Source: Tetragonia tetragonoides
Taxonomy: Eukaryota; Streptophyta; Magnoliopsida; Caryophyllales; Aizoaceae
Direction: 5' to 3'
DNA: 64,000 nt
NCBI GenBank assembly: GCA_038025085.1
Contig: CM076147.1
Location: 42,802,766 to 42,866,765, forward strand
The notes beneath the pieces are model-generated. The model was not told the origin of the DNA and searched no databases. It was given only the letters and a program-made list of their open reading frames with translations. The translations under genes and the position numbers were made by a program. This document shows, one piece after another, positions 61,136 to 64,000 of the stretch (within the stretch, counting starts at the first letter, position 1; every line of letters begins with the position of its first letter).

Positions 61136-62708
61136 GATGACATACCTTGTCACCTATGGCATCCTGCACTAATGTTACGTCACTTGAGATTTGGAAGATC
61201 AAACTTTTTTTCTGGGCCTCTGTGTCAAAGAAATGAATGTCCTTCTTTAGAAGTGCTTGAAGATATCTCAAACGCAAGTGAGCTGCTTGCCTTTCCCCAG
61301 TTTGCTTCCAGCATACAACCCCTGAAGGTAAAAAAACGAAATGACACATATACATGTAATTTACTGTGGTCTAAAACGGCCAATCGACTAGCATGCAAGT
61401 AATAATAACATCTTCGACCAAAATTGAGAACAGAGACAGAACATACCCATCCACGAAGATAAAAGCATTACCAATCCAAGATAAACCAGGTACAGAGAAA
61501 ACTGCAATAAATGATGCACAAATGTGAGTTCTTTGACATGAAAAAGGGATCAAACGAGTAATGGAAAGAGAATGTAGTCTAGGACAATTAAGGGCATGAT
61601 GGGCAAAATGTACCAAGTCAAAATCATCAATGAAGAGTATGATTCAAAATATATATGCATAGGCCATATGAGTATATGTTGCCCCATGTCTTGGACCTGT
61701 AACAGCTACCAGACAGTATTGTGCATTTTGTGTAGCCTGCAACAATATTAACCTTCTCAAAACTGCAGGCATAATTTCATTTGTATAAAGCAAAGCTGCT
61801 GAGATCACAAAGTGCATTTTTTACAAGTGTATTTTGAAGGACACAACCCTGGTCTTGGTGGTTGTTTCAGCTAGAAGCTTGTTAGAACTCTTTACTCCAC
61901 CATACTGGAAACAAATTATAAGTTAAAGTTCTTGACATGTCAATTATGACTAAAAGCTCAAGACATTACTGCTAAACAAGAAAGCAAGCGGATTACAGTC
62001 CATTGAAGCTACATGGGCTAGATGCAGATGCAGTATGCGCCAACTAGTATACAAAGTGGTTACAACTTACAACGTACCTGCACCCTTCGGAGTGTTAGTA
62101 CTATGATAACATGAATTAAGATAGTTTTCCTTTCACATTTTCATGAGATGAAGGAACTATTACTACATAAGAAAAGAACTTCCATGACAGCCAGGCATCT
62201 TTATGTCATACTCTGGCTGTGGTAAATGTCAATCAATCAATCAACACAAATAACCCACAAATTTCCCTAGCAATATCCTACGGTCTTCAAGCTAGCCCAA
62301 AGCCTCCTAATTAAGAGCCGTAAATTAAAATGCAATCTGTCCTGAATCATTAATCTACATACGCAGATTGAAAACAGAAGGCAAGAAGTATGAATAACCA
62401 AAGCATGTTACCTGTGAAATACGAGCAGACAAATTATGTTGATCTGATGAAGATAAACTGCCCAAAGAATCAATGATATCACCAAGTAGCACAAAGAATA
62501 CAGGGGGCGCAGTACCATGAATACATGTCCCAATGCCTCCCAATAGCATCAGCAAATAGTCTACCCTATCAGCAACCGCAAACAAGCGAAAGTATGAGAC
62601 TCGTTGATGAGGGGTGTCTGAGATGGACTCCACTTCAAAAATATTGCAAGCCAAGTCCAGGTTCGAATACTCATTACAGTCATTAGATTTATGCTCAGCT
62701 TTTTCCAT
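56472..62708 (-). CDS. ABC transporter B family, ABCB13/14-like
   Basis: A full-size P-glycoprotein-type exporter/importer of the plasma membrane; Arabidopsis ABCB14 takes up malate in guard cells, and other ABCBs move auxin. Ten exons: 62412-62708, 61447-61501, 61146-61321, 60832-61029, 60265-60524, 59865-60178, 59555-59778, 58304-59084, 57983-58224 and 56472-57704, total 3780 nt, so 1259 aa in one uninterrupted frame. Order TMD1-NBD1-linker-TMD2-NBD2. NBD1 has [41 protein letters not shown] and VAHRLST. NBD2 has [41 protein letters not shown] and [20 protein letters not shown] (TM1), [16 protein letters not shown] and [12 protein letters not shown] match ABCB13/14 closely. The start at 62708 is the first ATG before AEHKSND. 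All introns are GT-AG. Confidence 0.93.
61109..61137. repeat. Poly(T) tract in ABCB intron 3
   Basis: About 27 consecutive T, adjacent to the donor of exon 3 on the - strand (poly(A) in the transcript). Confidence 0.8.
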
Positions 62709-62961
62709 TATCAACCTAGCCTTTCACTAAGGGGAAGTACAAGCTAAGTATATCAAGCTGCTGCTCTGATCTTTAATTTAAAAGGGAACTGATGATGATA
62801 TATAAAGATAATAAGAGTAGTGTAATGTAATGGAGGGCATGAAAAAAGGCCCTTAAAATGTTTCCCTTAATAGCTTTGGACGTCCACCCCTAAAATGTAA
62901 GAATGTTATTAGCACACCATCCAGACAACTGGGTTTCTGAGATTGTCACTCTTTCCATACT

Positions 62962-63002
<41 letters not shown>

Positions 63003-63164
63003 TTGGAGGCATACGTCGCAAGCACGTCCGTGGTACTACACTTCCACACCCGTTCAAACTACCCTTCAATCACACTTCACCTTTGAACTTCATCTGACTA
63101 TATACCCCTACATACATCAATTGTGTGCCCTCTCAATCGTCTCAAAGCTGAGGATATCCTAAGC
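62709..63164. other. ABCB upstream region with long poly(T)
   Basis: Presumed ABCB promoter and 5' UTR, followed by a run of ~37 T at 62964-63000. No clear TATA element was fixed. Confidence 0.4.
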
Positions 63165-63333
63165 CAGTGGCGGAGCTAGGGGGTGTCAAGGGAGATCCCT
63201 TGCTCCCCACTCCCACCAATAATCAAAAATTTTATAGGAAAAAAAGAAAATTTTTATTTGGTAAGCATATTATTCTCTTATAGTTTTTAATTTTTGCACT
63301 CCCATTGTCACTCCTCTGGCTCCGCCACTGTGA
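63165..63333. mobile_element. Small hAT-like non-autonomous element
   Basis: The left end CAGTGGCGGAGCTAGG is inversely matched by CTCTGGCTCCGCCACTG ending at 63330. Matching CCTAAGC flanks lie at 63158-63164 and 63334-63340, so the TSD is 7-8 bp. The GTGGCGGAGC end and the TSD length suggest a hAT-type MITE. The exact right boundary is off by three bases from the simplest model. Confidence 0.55.
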
Positions 63334-63340
63334 CCTAAGC

Positions 63341-63820
63341 AGCATCAGGCCCAGCCCTCGTGAGAACATATAGTGGCTTGATTAGAAGGGAATAAAAACC
63401 CCCCTTACAGGTTACAGCAGCTTTGATGCACGGACACTCGTGAGGTTGCTTGTCCATTTCTGACTGCCGGAAACGGAAACATATCCTATTTCCACATTTT
63501 ATATTCAAATGTAATGAATGACGACTTTAGCATGCATATAAGTTACTAAGTTAGTCCAATCATTGCCAATTAATTTTAGAATATAACCTCAGTAAGCGTT
63601 TGCTTGGACGATATTTAAATTGTTACGATGGTGCATATATCAGTTAGTGTTCGCTAATTGCCTGGTACAGGATTTTTTTTTTTTTTTTTTTCCAAATTAC
63701 GCTACACTGTCCGCACCTTAAACCTCCAGCATTTTCACCTCAAAAAAAAAAAAATAATAAACCTCCATCTTTCACAAATCATATAGTATATTCCTTGAAA
63801 GCTCAAAACTTGGCAAAGAT
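63341..63820. other. Right-end intergenic DNA
   Basis: No gene is recognised. Contains a T run at 63670-63691 and A/T-rich sequence. Confidence 0.4.
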
Positions 63821-64000
63821 ATACTCCCTCCATCCCATAGAATCCTAAACGTTTGTTTTTTGAAGGTCAAACTTAACAAACTTTGACCATTAATTTATGA
63901 AATGTATTAAGATTCACAATATGAAAATACTTTTGTTGGATTCATTTTGAAATATACTTTTACAAAATCATATTTTTATAATTTTTATACTCATATAATT
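63821..64000. mobile_element. Stowaway/Mariner-type MITE, left part, cut by window end
   Basis: Begins TACTCCCTCCATCCCATAGA, the classic CTCCCTCC(A/G)TCCC terminus, followed by interior sequence including GAAGGTCAAACTTAACAAA. The right end lies beyond the window. Confidence 0.55.

Overview
The window is nuclear DNA of a flowering plant, almost certainly a eudicot. It has intron-rich genes with GT-AG splice sites, AT-rich introns, and plant-specific families: APR with a fused thioredoxin-like domain, a GDSL lipase, UGTs and an ABCB13/14-type transporter. Plant DNA transposons and retroelements are abundant. The species cannot be named from sequence alone. Some MITE ends look like ones I associate with Caryophyllales, which is a weak hint only.

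Left third (1-22,200), all genes on +: the 3' part of a mitochondrial LpxK homologue (418-2429); an eIF3b-like WD40 gene without an RRM (5601-8564); a plastid adenylylsulfate reductase (APR) gene carrying a one-base frameshift (9308-11863); a seven-unit ~312-bp tandem satellite with alternating unit types (about 12,890-15,105); and a five-exon GDSL esterase/lipase (16791-20329). The GDSL introns hold a tRNA-derived SINE, a small hAT-type MITE and an antisense tRNA-Phe(GAA) gene. A 1,177-bp TRIM-like LTR element sits just after its stop codon.

Middle (22,202-49,870): the meiotic mismatch-repair homologue MSH5 on - (22202-35719), followed by a rearranged block. Three partial, decayed copies of MSH5 alternate with UGT sequences on +: a truncated UGT pseudogene (38271-38966) and one complete three-exon UGT79-like glycosyltransferase (43023-45130). 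A fragment resembling UTP11 is embedded in the last MSH5 copy.

Right third: a 4,500-bp non-autonomous CACTA transposon with intact ends and 3-bp TSD (50974-55473). It carries a piece of a Shewanella-like metallophosphatase gene and perhaps another exon. Then comes a complete ten-exon ABCB13/14-like transporter on - (56472-62708, 1259 aa by exon arithmetic), with further MITE/hAT-like pieces to the end.

The genes do not form one pathway: organelle lipid A-like synthesis, translation, sulfate assimilation, lipid hydrolysis, meiotic crossover formation, glycosylation and membrane transport. The unusual content is structural: the MSH5/UGT rearrangement, the gene-carrying CACTA element, the dimeric satellite and the frameshifted APR.
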